Source: UBA5078 sp033721235 (GTDB lineage: Bacteria > Pseudomonadota > Gammaproteobacteria > Pseudomonadales > Pseudohongiellaceae). From it: DNA of 64,000 nucleotides. The stretch spans positions 1-64,000 of the forward strand of contig JAWWAY010000002.1 in the NCBI GenBank assembly GCA_033721235.1, written 5' to 3'. Positions within the stretch are counted from its first letter, which is position 1; each line of letters opens with the position of its first letter. The notes beneath the pieces were generated by a model that was not told the origin of the DNA, made no database searches, and was given only the letters and a program-made list of their open reading frames with translations. Shown piece by piece: positions 15,110 to 24,150 of this stretch. Both the position numbers and the translations under genes were made by a program.

Positions 15110-16816
15110 ATGTCCTCGGTAATGATAGTACTTTTGGGTCTTGCCGGTTTCACTTTTGGCTGGTTTGTTTATTCGCGGTTCATCGCGGATAAAATCTATA
15201 GACTAGACCCAAACTTTGTAACACCAGCTCACGAAGTTAACGATGGCGTTGACTATGTTCCCACTAATAAGTTCGTCCTTTGGGGCGCCCACTTCACTTC
15301 AGTTGCTGGCGCAGCACCGATTGTGGGTCCTGCCATTGCGATCTACTGGGGCTGGTTGCCTGCCGTTCTGTGGGTCACGTTCGGCTCTATCTTCTTCGCT
15401 GGCGTCCACGATATGGGCGCGCTATGGGCAAGTACTCGTCACAAAGCAAAATCTATCGGCGCACTTTCAGAGTCTGTAATCGGCCCCCGCACCCGTGCAC
15501 TATTCATGGTTGTGATTTTCCTATTGCTGCTTATGGTTAACGCTGTATTCGGTTCTATCATCGCAGATGAGATGGTCACTATCCCAACATCTGTATTCCC
15601 CGCGTGGGCTGCGATTCCTGTTGCGGTTGCCATCGGCTTCCTGATTCGCCGTAAAGCAAACCTACTGCTGATTTCTGTGATTGGCGTAAGTATCCTTTAC
15701 TTCACTATCTATATTGGTAGTGAGATGCCACTCGCTCTGCCCGAAGGCTTCCTAAGTGCAATCGGCCTAGGCGAGAATGCGGCGTGGATTATTATTCTGT
15801 TCATCTACGCGGCCATTGCCTCAATGTTGCCAGTTTGGGCATTGCTCCAGCCACGTGACTATATCAATGGCGCGCAGCTTGTCGTTGGTCTAATCCTTCT
15901 TTACGGCGCAGTGTTCTTAGCACTTCCAGATATTACGGCGCCTGCTATCAATGATATGACAGTAGAAGGCACGCCAAGCATCTTCCCACTATTATTTATC
16001 ACTATCGCCTGTGGTGCCCTATCAGGCTTCCACGGCATTGTGGCTTCAGGCACAAGCTCCAAGCAGCTCGACAAAGAGACCGATGCTCGTTTTGTCGGCT
16101 ACCTAGGCGCGCTGGGTGAAGGTTCACTTGCATTGATTACACTAGTAGCGGTCAGTGGCGCTCTCTATGCAGCGACTCCGGCACAGTGGCATGCACTGTA
16201 TAACAGCTTTGGTGCAGGCGGTGCCGGTGCATTCATTGCTGGCGGCGGCGCCCTTCTAGCCGAAGGCTGGGGACTCCCACAGCTATTTGCAGAAACACTA
16301 CTAGCGACAATGGTGGTGCTATTTGCAGGTACTACGATGGATGCAGGCGTACGTCTGCAGCGCTACATCATTCAAGAGTGGGGTTCAATCTATAAGATCA
16401 ACCTCCTCAAGAGCAACGTAGCAGCAACACTAGTGGCTGTTGGCAGCTGTCTGCTACTCGCATTCGGCGCAGGCGGCTCAGAGGGTAATGGCGGAAATGT
16501 GATTTGGCCGCTATTTGGTGCCACTAACCAAATCCTAGCCAGCTTGACGCTACTCGTTATTTCCGTGTTCCTACTGAGAATGGCGCGTCCAGCTCTTTAC
16601 ACCTTAGTGCCAATGGTAGCCGTATTATTTATGGCGATCTGGGGAAGCATGATTCAAATGAAGAGCTACTACATGAACGATCAGTGGTTGCTAGTGGTAC
16701 TGAGCGTTGCCGTGCTAATTGCCAGCGTATTGGTAATTCTCGACGCTATCGCAGTAATCTCTGCTCTACGCCGAGGCGAGCTAGAGCCCGATCCTGCGGC
16801 TGAGGAAGCTAAGTAA
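15110..16816 (+). CDS. cstA: CstA-family carbon starvation transporter
   Basis: The 568-residue protein is a polytopic inner-membrane carrier of the CstA family, which imports peptides or pyruvate during carbon limitation. Signature stretches are NKFVLWGAHFTSVAGAAPIVGPAIA at residues about 45-70 (key part HFTSVAGAAPIVGPA), ALSGFHGIVASGTSSKQL in the middle, and FAGTTMDAGVRLQRY near 430. About 15 hydrophobic segments are visible. It is shorter than E. coli CstA (701 residues) and resembles the short form found in many marine bacteria. The start at 15110 has CTGGAGAG upstream; a frame back to 14993 is not hydrophobic and lacks family character. A sigma70-like promoter precedes it. Confidence 0.88.
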   Translation: MSSVMIVLLGLAGFTFGWFVYSRFIADKIYRLDPNFVTPAHEVNDGVDYVPTNKFVLWGAHFTSVAGAAPIVGPAIAIYWGWLPAVLWVTFGSIFFAGVHDMGALWASTRHKAKSIGALSESVIGPRTRALFMVVIFLLLLMVNAVFGSIIADEMVTIPTSVFPAWAAIPVAVAIGFLIRRKANLLLISVIGVSILYFTIYIGSEMPLALPEGFLSAIGLGENAAWIIILFIYAAIASMLPVWALLQPRDYINGAQLVVGLILLYGAVFLALPDITAPAINDMTVEGTPSIFPLLFITIACGALSGFHGIVASGTSSKQLDKETDARFVGYLGALGEGSLALITLVAVSGALYAATPAQWHALYNSFGAGGAGAFIAGGGALLAEGWGLPQLFAETLLATMVVLFAGTTMDAGVRLQRYIIQEWGSIYKINLLKSNVAATLVAVGSCLLLAFGAGGSEGNGGNVIWPLFGATNQILASLTLLVISVFLLRMARPALYTLVPMVAVLFMAIWGSMIQMKSYYMNDQWLLVVLSVAVLIASVLVILDAIAVISALRRGELEPDPAAEEAK

Positions 16817-16843
16817 GACATTAAGCTTTCTAGCTAGCAATAA

Positions 16844-16880
16844 AGAGGCCTTAGAGTATTGTGCTCTAGGGCCTTTTTTA
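16844..16880 (+). terminator. Intrinsic terminator after cstA
   Basis: The pairing AGGCC-TTAGAG with CTCTA-GGGCCT is followed by T7 about 28 nt past the stop codon. Confidence 0.85.
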
Positions 16881-17126
16881 TTTTTGGCAATCCTGCATTG
16901 TTTCTGTGACTGTACTCACACTCTTTAGAAGAAAATTAGGGTAATCGCCTAAATTTAGAGCAATATCGCAGTTTTCCGCGCTCCCTACCGATAATATCCT
17001 CTACACCGATTGTTCTTTCGCAATACAGACCCAATAAGTTTTGCAGCAAATTCTGCACAAATAGTGAAAACTGATGATAAGTTATACACTTAGCAAGAAT
17101 TGTCGGTCTATATTGAGAGCCAAAGC

Positions 17127-17747
17127 ATGAACAATACACTTACGCTTTTAAAGAACTCGAGAGGGGTAACCCTGCTAGAGCTCCTGATCTCCGTATCAGT
17201 GATGGCTATTATAGTGTCATTAGCAGCGCCAAATTTTTCCCAATTTGGGATGGATCAACGCTTGATTGGCGCCGCGGAGCAAGTATATGAGCATATGCAG
17301 CAGGCCCGAACGGAAGCGGTTACAAGAAGCACGGCAACCTATTTGAACTTTTCGGCTAATGGCACTACTAACTGGACTTACGGAATGAGTAGTGTCACCA
17401 GCCTTTGTAATGTCGCGATCACAGACCCAACAACGGCAAACGCCTGCGTGATGGTTATAGATGATGGTGACGGTGTAGTGGACCCCGGTGACGGTAGCGT
17501 CGATACCGGCGATTTAGTGCTATATAGATACAATGGTGCAGAGTATACAGACGTGGCCATGACAACCTCATTATTCAGCAGTGGCACTACCGAGATTGTC
17601 TACGACCCGATTCGAGGGATGTCCAGCTCAGCTCGTGTCTTACTAACGGGGGGCAATGGCAATTCTTTGCGGGTAGCCATCAGCCTGCTGGGGCGAGTGA
17701 CTATCTGCTCACCTGGCGGAACAGTTGATAACTACGGTGCTTGTTAG
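17127..17747 (+). CDS. fimT: Minor pilin, FimT/GspH type
   Basis: The 206-residue prepilin has the type III signal GVTLLELLISVSVMAIIVSL, with the conserved Glu at +5 after the processed glycine and a hydrophobic helix. FimT/FimU pilins initiate type IV pilus assembly and can bind DNA in competence. The globular part has two GspH-like patterns and a Ca-loop-like string (DDGDGVVDPGDG, about 114-125). The ATG at 17127 is chosen over the TTG at 17100. It heads a five-gene minor pilin operon; genes overlap or abut (pilW starts at the next base). Confidence 0.85.
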   Translation: MNNTLTLLKNSRGVTLLELLISVSVMAIIVSLAAPNFSQFGMDQRLIGAAEQVYEHMQQARTEAVTRSTATYLNFSANGTTNWTYGMSSVTSLCNVAITDPTTANACVMVIDDGDGVVDPGDGSVDTGDLVLYRYNGAEYTDVAMTTSLFSSGTTEIVYDPIRGMSSSARVLLTGGNGNSLRVAISLLGRVTICSPGGTVDNYGAC

Positions 17748-18536
17748 ATGAAGAAAACTGTTACACAACAATCCGGCTTTACTTTAACAGAGCTAATGAT
17801 CACCGTTGGCTTAAGCCTGAGTATTATTAGTTCCGTATTGGTAGGCTACCTAGGTACTTACACGGGCTCAATGGACACGCTTAGCAGCAGTAAGGTGAAC
17901 CAAGACCTTAGCGCCCTTATGAATCTAATGGTCAACGATATTAGACGAACGGGTTACAGCGGAGATCCGACTGTGGCGTCTACTCCAACGAATAATTTAT
18001 TCAATGTGAACGGTGTCACCGCTTTGGAAGTTTACGATAGTGCGACAACGAATAATCAGGTCGCCGCAACAGGCTCTGGCAGCTGTATCGTCTATGCCTA
18101 CGATCGTGACGAAGACGGTGTCGTGGATGCGGATGAACTGTCCGGCTTCCGCCTGGTGGCAGGGGTTGTACAGATGCGCACCGCGGGCAATGTGCTTAAC
18201 CCAGACACCTGCGCCGACTTCAATAATACTTGGACTGCCTTAACCGACCCTGGGCTAGTGACCGTTACGAATCTGACATTTGACCTTTCGGGATCAAGCT
18301 GCATTAACACACGCGAGCCAGATAATATCGACAACGATGCTAGCGGAGTGGCTGACAACGCAGAGGAAGCAGACTGTTACGATGCCCCACTACCCACCAA
18401 TGGGAGTGGGGACATCACGATCGAAACTCGTCAAGTCACTATCACTCTTACAGGAAACCTTGCGAGCGATGCCTTCGTGCGCCAAACGCAAACTCAGAAT
18501 GTTCGTATAAGAAATGACATGGTGAGGATTCGCTAA
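17748..18536 (+). CDS. pilW: Minor pilin PilW-like
   Basis: The 262-residue prepilin opens with QQSGFTLTELMITVGLSLSI, a standard type III signal. PilW helps form the tip complex that primes pilus growth. The body carries an EF-hand-like calcium loop DRDEDGVVDADE (residues 119-130), with acidic residues at loop positions 1, 3, 5, 9 and 12 and Gly at 6, and four paired cysteines. The stop codon overlaps the pilX start (ATGA type). I base the name on position between fimT and pilX and on the length. Confidence 0.78.
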   Translation: MKKTVTQQSGFTLTELMITVGLSLSIISSVLVGYLGTYTGSMDTLSSSKVNQDLSALMNLMVNDIRRTGYSGDPTVASTPTNNLFNVNGVTALEVYDSATTNNQVAATGSGSCIVYAYDRDEDGVVDADELSGFRLVAGVVQMRTAGNVLNPDTCADFNNTWTALTDPGLVTVTNLTFDLSGSSCINTREPDNIDNDASGVADNAEEADCYDAPLPTNGSGDITIETRQVTITLTGNLASDAFVRQTQTQNVRIRNDMVRIR

Positions 18537-19735
18537 TGACAAGCCGTAGCTCACCAGTCATCAACACAAGGCCATTAGCGCGGCAAAGCGGCGTTCTAAC
18601 TCTCGTTATTTCATTGGTCATTCTAACGCTAAGCACGCTGGTGACCTTTAATGTATCCAAAGCCGTATTGATGGAGCAAAAAATCGCCAACAACGATCTT
18701 AGGGCTAAACAGGCTTTTGAGGCTGCCGAGGCTGGCGTCCTAGCGGCGGTGGCTTATCTCGATAACGACCCAGATGTTGACTCAGACTCGGTGATCGATC
18801 CTGTATTTGATACGAATAATGATGGCTTGGGGGACTCAAATACGGCCGTAGTAGGAACCGGCAGCGTCGTAGTAACAACCACTGATCTTTCGACGGATAT
18901 GACGACTATACTCATTACTTCCCAAGGGTTTAGTGACGACCAAAGTGCTACGCGAACTATTACTCAAGTATTGTCCACCATTAACCCGTTACCTAATATG
19001 CCCGATAACCCCTTAACGACTAAGGGCACAATTATCATTTCGGGCTCCGCGACTGTCCATAATCCAGAGGGGCACAGTACGATTTGGAGTGGCTCTGATA
19101 TTGATTTAGGGTCTAACAACTCTACCAGCACAGAAGTTCCAGATATTGGTGGTGCCACCTACCCTGGCTGCATGGATATTCCCATGAGCTGCAGCTTAGT
19201 GAGTGCCTCGAACCGACTAATTGCGGGTGTCGATATTATCGAAAATGACTCCAGCCTTGGCGCCCTTACATCAGACGAGTTTTTCCGCAATTTCTTCGGC
19301 CTAAGCCCAACAACGTTTCGCAGCGCACTGACCACAATAGACACTACACCAGCCGATATTGTTGCTGATGCTCACCTTGCTAGCCAAGAAGTTATTTGGG
19401 TGGAGGGTGACGTTACCATTAGCGGCATTACTGTAGGCTGCACCACCGCGGTCACAGGTAATAACGTCTGTCCAGCTGCGAACACAAAGCCCTCCATTGT
19501 TGTTGTTAATGGCAATGCAACATTTACTGGCACACCGCATTTTTACGGTCTCCTTTTTATACGAGGCGATACTCTAGGGAGTGGCAATGTTACCGTTCAC
19601 GGCGCGATGGTCATTGCAGGCAATGCCAGCTCTACCGGCGGTAGCTTAGATATTTGGTACAACTCTGACGTCCTAGAATCGACGGCGAAAGCTGGCGCGT
19701 CTACTGGAAGCTCCGGCACATGGAAAGACTTTTAA
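18536..19735 (+). CDS. pilX: Minor pilin PilX-like, extended
   Basis: The 399-residue protein has a PilX-type N-terminus without the usual Glu5: RQSGVLTLVISLVILTLSTL followed by EQKIANNDLRAKQAFEAAEAG, the hallmark of PilX N-terminal domains. A normal PilX has about 170-200 residues, so half of this one is extra. The extra part has a run of aspartates (about 79-105) and a C-terminal beta-rich section with alternating HGAMVIAGNASSTGG repeats, like a bactofilin or polymer-forming helix. It shares its operon with fimT, pilW, pilV and pilE; the ATG overlaps the pilW stop. Confidence 0.75.
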   Translation: MTSRSSPVINTRPLARQSGVLTLVISLVILTLSTLVTFNVSKAVLMEQKIANNDLRAKQAFEAAEAGVLAAVAYLDNDPDVDSDSVIDPVFDTNNDGLGDSNTAVVGTGSVVVTTTDLSTDMTTILITSQGFSDDQSATRTITQVLSTINPLPNMPDNPLTTKGTIIISGSATVHNPEGHSTIWSGSDIDLGSNNSTSTEVPDIGGATYPGCMDIPMSCSLVSASNRLIAGVDIIENDSSLGALTSDEFFRNFFGLSPTTFRSALTTIDTTPADIVADAHLASQEVIWVEGDVTISGITVGCTTAVTGNNVCPAANTKPSIVVVNGNATFTGTPHFYGLLFIRGDTLGSGNVTVHGAMVIAGNASSTGGSLDIWYNSDVLESTAKAGASTGSSGTWKDF

Positions 19736-19755
19736 CCAGGTTTGAGGTTGAGCAT

Positions 19756-21726
19756 ATGAATTTTTTTAGTCGCAAACAACGCGGTTTCGGCCTTATCGAA
19801 ATCCTCGTCACGCTAGGCATTTTATCCGTAGGTATACTTGGCGTCGCCGCCTTGCAATCTACGATAAGTAAGCAGAGTGCAGAGAATAAGACGACGGCAG
19901 AAGCTCTGGCCATTGCTCAATCTCGCATAGAACAGATGAGAAATTACTCTGGTACGATCTCTAGCCTTGATGAGTTTAATACTGCCTACGCGGACACCAA
20001 TGGTTTCGCCAATTCCTTAACCGTTGAAGGGGTTAACGCCGACTTCACTAGGACAGAAAGCATTGGCACTTCGGGCTTGGTCAAAGACGTAGTGGTTAGA
20101 GTGGCATGGACGGATTCTGACAATGACGCCAAGGCTGTAACATTGGATACCGACCTTTCATTTGTATCACCACGAAGCGTTGGCGACGTCGCCCTTGAGT
20201 CAACAGAGTCATTAGTAGACGCACCGACTGGTCGCGCTAGACTAGGTGAAGGCCAACTTCCAGAAGGTGCCGAAACCACCTCAAATGGCGATGGCACTTC
20301 TTTGTATCAGGATGGCGGAACCGACTTAATGCTGGTTTATGATGACCAGATCGTGCTGACTCTCGCCGAGGCATGTCAGACAGAAGAAGGTACTTGCATC
20401 GACTTTGTTAGAATTAAGGGCACTGTATACATCGACACCGCGTCTCAAGGCTCCCTGACCCCAGGCGACGTATATTTAGTTGCCTCTGATGCTGCATTTT
20501 GCGCCAGACACTATACGGTAGACGGAACAACAACACCGGTTACTTCTGATACTGCAAGCACAATTACTACTGATGCTGGCGATTACGAGTACTTCGACTA
20601 CACTTGCTATATAGGCGGTGGATGGCATGGCAACGTAGGTGTGATCCTGGCCGGCGGTCTTAGCCAGTCCGATAAAGTGTGTATCGGAGACCCGGTCTCT
20701 ATCAATGCCTGGGAAGCGCCAGTCATTGCAACTCGACGCGTCTACCGCGGCATGCTTTACAAATATGATTTAGGCACTGATAGCGGCCGAGAAGAAATTA
20801 GCGACGGCGACGGTGGCACACTCGTTCGTTACTATAGCCAAGGCATTGCCGATAGCACTTTGCTACCAGACCCAGACTCGGGTGATAGCGGGCATGACTT
20901 TGTCATCGCATCCATGGCCTCCTCCTTAAATGACGGCAGCAATTGCACAGACCAAGGCATAATGGTGCGGGCCGACTCCAATGTAGACGGCACAGATGGC
21001 GACCTATTTGCTGGTATGCCAACAGATTTTATCTGCCTGAATGATGGCCTACTGGACACCTACGATGACACTGTTTTTGGGGAAACCTCTTCTTGTCCAT
21101 ACGACCCATCAGACCCACCTTCAACTAGGCATCTTGTCAGCGGAACCATTAACGTCTTGGCGCCCGAGACTGACGATAATAATAACCTGATGGATAGCAT
21201 TACCACTCTGACTTCCGATGGTCCCGGTAACTGTTTGGTGGCACCTTACGGCCACGATGGCACCCAGTATCAAGCGAATTACCAGTGCGACGTCTATGAT
21301 TGGGGTAATGGTTGGAATGGATACATCGAGGTCGTCTATGACGCTTCTAGCATGAGCTGCGAACCCAATAGACTTAGCTTATCCAACGTCAATGGCGACA
21401 CCGTAAACAACGATTATGAGAACTGCTCTCCTGGTAGTTTTGCCGTTATTTCAGGGACCGTTACAGCTTCAGGCAATAGAGTTCTACAATCTGGCGAGTT
21501 GAGCGACGGTGGGGTTTGCGATGTTGCAGCAGATGGATTAAGTTACCAGTGCGTTACCGCCGAATTTGAAGGAGATACTTGGACAGGCACAATGACCTTG
21601 GTTCCTACTGGTGGTGACATTTGTTCAAGTCCAAACAATGATGGAGTATTCTCATTTAGCGGACTTGAATCCGGCTTTGTCACTCAGAATGTCACTATTC
21701 AGAACAATGCAAACCAGTGCCTCTAA
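19756..21726 (+). CDS. pilV: Giant minor pilin PilV with three repeated C-terminal domains
   Basis: The 656-residue prepilin starts at the ATG at 19756 and has the signal KQRGFGLIEILVTLGILSVG, which is PilV-like (Glu at +5, helix, then GVAALQSTISKQSAENKT). Usual PilV is about 170-200 residues. Here the pilin domain (to about 150) is followed by three diverged repeats at about 217-310, 459-555 and 561-656. Each opens with x-G-T-V/I and contains Y-x-C with nearby W-x-G (YTCYIGGGWHGN, YQCDVYDWGNGWNG, YQCVTAEFEGDTWTG) and cysteine pairs. I infer disulfide-bonded adhesive or tip modules. The operon lacks a pilY1 tip adhesin, so this pilin may take that role. Confidence 0.75.
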   Translation: MNFFSRKQRGFGLIEILVTLGILSVGILGVAALQSTISKQSAENKTTAEALAIAQSRIEQMRNYSGTISSLDEFNTAYADTNGFANSLTVEGVNADFTRTESIGTSGLVKDVVVRVAWTDSDNDAKAVTLDTDLSFVSPRSVGDVALESTESLVDAPTGRARLGEGQLPEGAETTSNGDGTSLYQDGGTDLMLVYDDQIVLTLAEACQTEEGTCIDFVRIKGTVYIDTASQGSLTPGDVYLVASDAAFCARHYTVDGTTTPVTSDTASTITTDAGDYEYFDYTCYIGGGWHGNVGVILAGGLSQSDKVCIGDPVSINAWEAPVIATRRVYRGMLYKYDLGTDSGREEISDGDGGTLVRYYSQGIADSTLLPDPDSGDSGHDFVIASMASSLNDGSNCTDQGIMVRADSNVDGTDGDLFAGMPTDFICLNDGLLDTYDDTVFGETSSCPYDPSDPPSTRHLVSGTINVLAPETDDNNNLMDSITTLTSDGPGNCLVAPYGHDGTQYQANYQCDVYDWGNGWNGYIEVVYDASSMSCEPNRLSLSNVNGDTVNNDYENCSPGSFAVISGTVTASGNRVLQSGELSDGGVCDVAADGLSYQCVTAEFEGDTWTGTMTLVPTGGDICSSPNNDGVFSFSGLESGFVTQNVTIQNNANQCL

Positions 21727-21737
21727 GGAAATGAACA

Positions 21738-22193
21738 ATGAAGCTTTATCCTAAATTACAATTGAGCAATGGATTTACTCTAATAGAACTGATGATTTCT
21801 GTTGCCATTGTGGGGGTACTGGCACTAGTAGCTTATCCGGCCTACCAAGATAGCGTACAACGATCTCGTCGAGCCGACGGGATCGCTGCCGCTTTAGGCA
21901 TACAGGTAGCACAGGAGAGTTTTCGCTCTAACTGTCGCTTCTACGCCCAAAACCTGGGCGCCAATAATGTCTGCGGCGCCAACGCCGGCGCTAGCACTGT
22001 CCAGGCTTCAGCTACCAGTGCAGAGGGCTTTTATGCCTTATCAATTCAGGCTGCCAGTGCCACAGGAAATGCCTATACCATCGTTATTGACCCACAAGGA
22101 CAACAGGCCGGTGATAGCGACTGCGACCCTATGACTTTGACGTTTAATAATGCGAACCCGACGGGCCTTAAAGCACCCACCGCTTGCTGGTAA
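21738..22193 (+). CDS. pilE: Minor pilin PilE-like
   Basis: The 151-residue prepilin has SNGFTLIELMISVAIVGVLA with Glu at +5, typical of PilE/PilA-like pilins, and a disulfide pair near the C-terminus (SDCDPMTL and TACW). PilE closes the minor pilin cluster in Pseudomonas and related genera; here it follows pilV by 11 nt with TAAGGA upstream as ribosome-binding site. The product is likely a low-abundance subunit at the pilus tip. Confidence 0.85.
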   Translation: MKLYPKLQLSNGFTLIELMISVAIVGVLALVAYPAYQDSVQRSRRADGIAAALGIQVAQESFRSNCRFYAQNLGANNVCGANAGASTVQASATSAEGFYALSIQAASATGNAYTIVIDPQGQQAGDSDCDPMTLTFNNANPTGLKAPTACW

Positions 22194-22195
22194 AT

Positions 22196-22756
22196 CTATC
22201 GTTTACATTTTATGGGTTTGCCATTGCTGCCTTCTCGAATGCCATCGCCGTTGGAGTCTTGCGCATAACGCGTTCTGCCGCTTAGACTCAGAATGATCTG
22301 CCGATGCTCGCGCGGATCTTTATTGCTAGCACAAAAGGTGAAATTACCGTTCTGATACTTGGTAAATCCGCGAGAGTTAAATTGCAAATATTGGCGGTTC
22401 TGAAAAGAATTGAACGATAGAGTGCCGTCGGCGTTGTGCGGCTGTAAACGAAACAGCAGCCGGTCTTCTGGGTCGAGCTTATGATCTTCATTTAGGTCAG
22501 TAAAGATAATAGCGCCCTCATTCCACGAGCCCTTGCACTGCGTGCCATCACGACTTCGGCAGAAGGTGACGGTAATCGCTTCATCTATTGCCGTATTGCG
22601 GCTCATAGAGAGCGCAGACATTATCTCGCCCATTAGATCATCAGCGGCTAGCTCCTTTCGGCTCTGACCAAAACCACTGCTCAAAGTCCCCATGATCAAA
22701 ATGCTCATAATGAACAAGGTAATTAATAGCTCAATCAGACTCACTCCTCTTTCCAT
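22196..22756 (-). CDS. Second FimT/GspH-type minor pilin
   Basis: The 186-residue protein has MERGVSLIELLITLFIMSIL, a type III prepilin signal with Glu5, and a GspH-type body with paired cysteines (TFCRSRDGTQCKG and FCAS-KCKR). It contains the acidic loops DLNEDHKLDPED and DSNGDGIREG, which resemble calcium sites. It is transcribed convergently with the pilE operon and the stop codons are two bases apart. A duplicated FimT in opposite orientation suggests a pseudopilin with its own regulation, possibly for DNA uptake, but this is inferred from family only. Confidence 0.8.
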   Translation of the reverse strand: MERGVSLIELLITLFIMSILIMGTLSSGFGQSRKELAADDLMGEIMSALSMSRNTAIDEAITVTFCRSRDGTQCKGSWNEGAIIFTDLNEDHKLDPEDRLLFRLQPHNADGTLSFNSFQNRQYLQFNSRGFTKYQNGNFTFCASNKDPREHRQIILSLSGRTRYAQDSNGDGIREGSNGKPIKCKR

Positions 22757-22882
22757 CGGCCCTCTCCTTGGACATCCTTCGCCTATAGAAAGTATAGAAT
22801 AGAGTCTAAGATGTGCTCGCGCGCCTAGCGCTCGTGAGCAGGCTCACTTTCACTAGCCTAAGCACCGTATACTTAGTACATT

Positions 22883-22914
22883 AGTCACTAAGTCACTAAG
22901 TCACTAAGTCACTA
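22883..22914. repeat. Tandem octamer repeat AGTCACTA x4
   Basis: Four perfect copies of AGTCACTA run 18 bp upstream of a lipoprotein gene start, between any promoter and the GGAAGA ribosome-binding site. Such octamers can change number by slippage and alter promoter or leader spacing. Confidence 0.9.
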
Positions 22915-22931
22915 TTCGGAAGAAACTCATA

Positions 22932-23345
22932 ATGTCACATACGAAACAAGTTTTTAGAGCAGCGGGAATCTGTTGCCTTGGCCTGCTGCTAAGCAGCTGC
23001 GCGGAACTGGGTGGCCTCTACCCTAGCGGCACTGGCCCCATGCCCACGCAGGGCAGCGCTAACAGCCAGAAGCCCAATCTATCCATTAGTCGAGAACAAG
23101 CCCAAGCCATCGCCATTGCTAGCGGCATTTCAAGCCAACAAGGTCTGCCACCGGGTATCGCTCGCCGAGTAGCCAAAGGAAAGCCTCTGCCTCCAGGCAT
23201 TGCCAAAAATAGGCTTCCGCAGTCCATGATCAATTTGCTGCCGAATGTGGCGGATCATGAATGGTTACAGCTAGGACGCGATTTGGTTTTGGTGGCCGTG
23301 GGCACGATGGTGGTCGTCGAAATTTTCGAGGAAGTCTTTTCATAA
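22932..23345 (+). CDS. Small lipoprotein, CigR-like
   Basis: The 137-residue protein has a lipoprotein signal (AGICCLGLLLSSCAELGG, with lipobox LSSC at about 20-23). The mature part has the RcnB/CigR-type pattern of repeated basic-proline motifs (GLPPGIARRVAKGKPLPPGI) and ends in a hydrophobic stretch (LVLVAVGTMVVVEIF). CigR-type proteins are named as inhibitors of virulence in Salmonella, but function elsewhere is unclear. An octamer tandem repeat lies just upstream. The gene begins a plus-strand run of envelope genes that have spacing of 25-40 bp. Confidence 0.72.
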   Translation: MSHTKQVFRAAGICCLGLLLSSCAELGGLYPSGTGPMPTQGSANSQKPNLSISREQAQAIAIASGISSQQGLPPGIARRVAKGKPLPPGIAKNRLPQSMINLLPNVADHEWLQLGRDLVLVAVGTMVVVEIFEEVFS

Positions 23346-23370
23346 CAATCGATAAGAAGAGGGATTTACG

Positions 23371-24111
23371 ATGATTAAGAAACTATTAGGCGCCGCGTTG
23401 GCGCTGTTTATCGTTGTAGGAGTGATCGTCTATTTCTACTACGAATCCGCTATCAAGAGTGCAATCGAGATTGCAGGCAGCAATGCTCTCGGCACTCAAG
23501 TCACCGTGGAAGGAGTAAGTCTCTCGCCGCTATCAGGACAAGGCAGCATCACGGGCTTGACCGTAGCAAACCCAGAGGGTTTCGAGGCTCCCTACGCCAT
23601 CGAGCTTGGTGAGTTAGCACTCGCTATCAACGTTGACTCTTTATTCTCAGACATTATTGAGATAGACAGTATTTTAGTGGAAGGCGCGCATATCACTTAT
23701 GAGACGCGCTTGGTGAACGATAATATTCGCACCTTACTCGCCAATATACCTACCAGCGAAGGTGTAGCGGACCCTGTCAACGAAAATGGCCCAGCAAGCA
23801 AAAAGGTCATTATTCGCGACTTTCAAATGCTGGCGCCGCAAATCACCTTGCAGACTGCAGTGGCAGCAGCCCCAATCAATTTACCAGAACTGCACTTAAC
23901 TAATATCGGTGATGAGAGCAATGCGGTCACAGCCGCCGAAGCGATCAGACAAGTTCTTGTGGCACTCAATACATCTTTGGTGTCTGCCAATGTTCGTAAC
24001 TTCGATACCATAAAAGAAGGCGTTCAAACACAGCTTCAAGATGGCGTGGACAAAATTGGCGAAAAAGCCAACGAAGTCACAGACGGACTTAAGAATCTAT
24101 TTTCACGCTAA
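23371..24111 (+). CDS. AsmA-like envelope protein
   Basis: The 246-residue protein has one N-terminal membrane anchor (LLGAALALFIVVGVIVYFYY) and a body with the pattern of AsmA/DUF748-type proteins: 'VTVEGVSLSPLSGQGSITG' followed by 'IELGELALAINVDSLFSD', alternating strands with G-x-x-V/L. AsmA-family members bridge or tether inner and outer membranes and may move lipids. This one is far shorter than AsmA, so a small adaptor role is more likely. It sits in a tight operon-like run with the CigR-like lipoprotein and a CapA-like protein; GATAAGAAGAGGG gives the ribosome-binding site. Confidence 0.62.
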   Translation: MIKKLLGAALALFIVVGVIVYFYYESAIKSAIEIAGSNALGTQVTVEGVSLSPLSGQGSITGLTVANPEGFEAPYAIELGELALAINVDSLFSDIIEIDSILVEGAHITYETRLVNDNIRTLLANIPTSEGVADPVNENGPASKKVIIRDFQMLAPQITLQTAVAAAPINLPELHLTNIGDESNAVTAAEAIRQVLVALNTSLVSANVRNFDTIKEGVQTQLQDGVDKIGEKANEVTDGLKNLFSR

Positions 24112-24150
24112 GCACACTCTACAAAAATAACAAGAAGGAAAGAGAGTCAC

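Noticed and set aside
22883..22914. CRISPR-like array
   Set aside because: Repeats are 8 bp with no spacers, so it is a simple tandem repeat.
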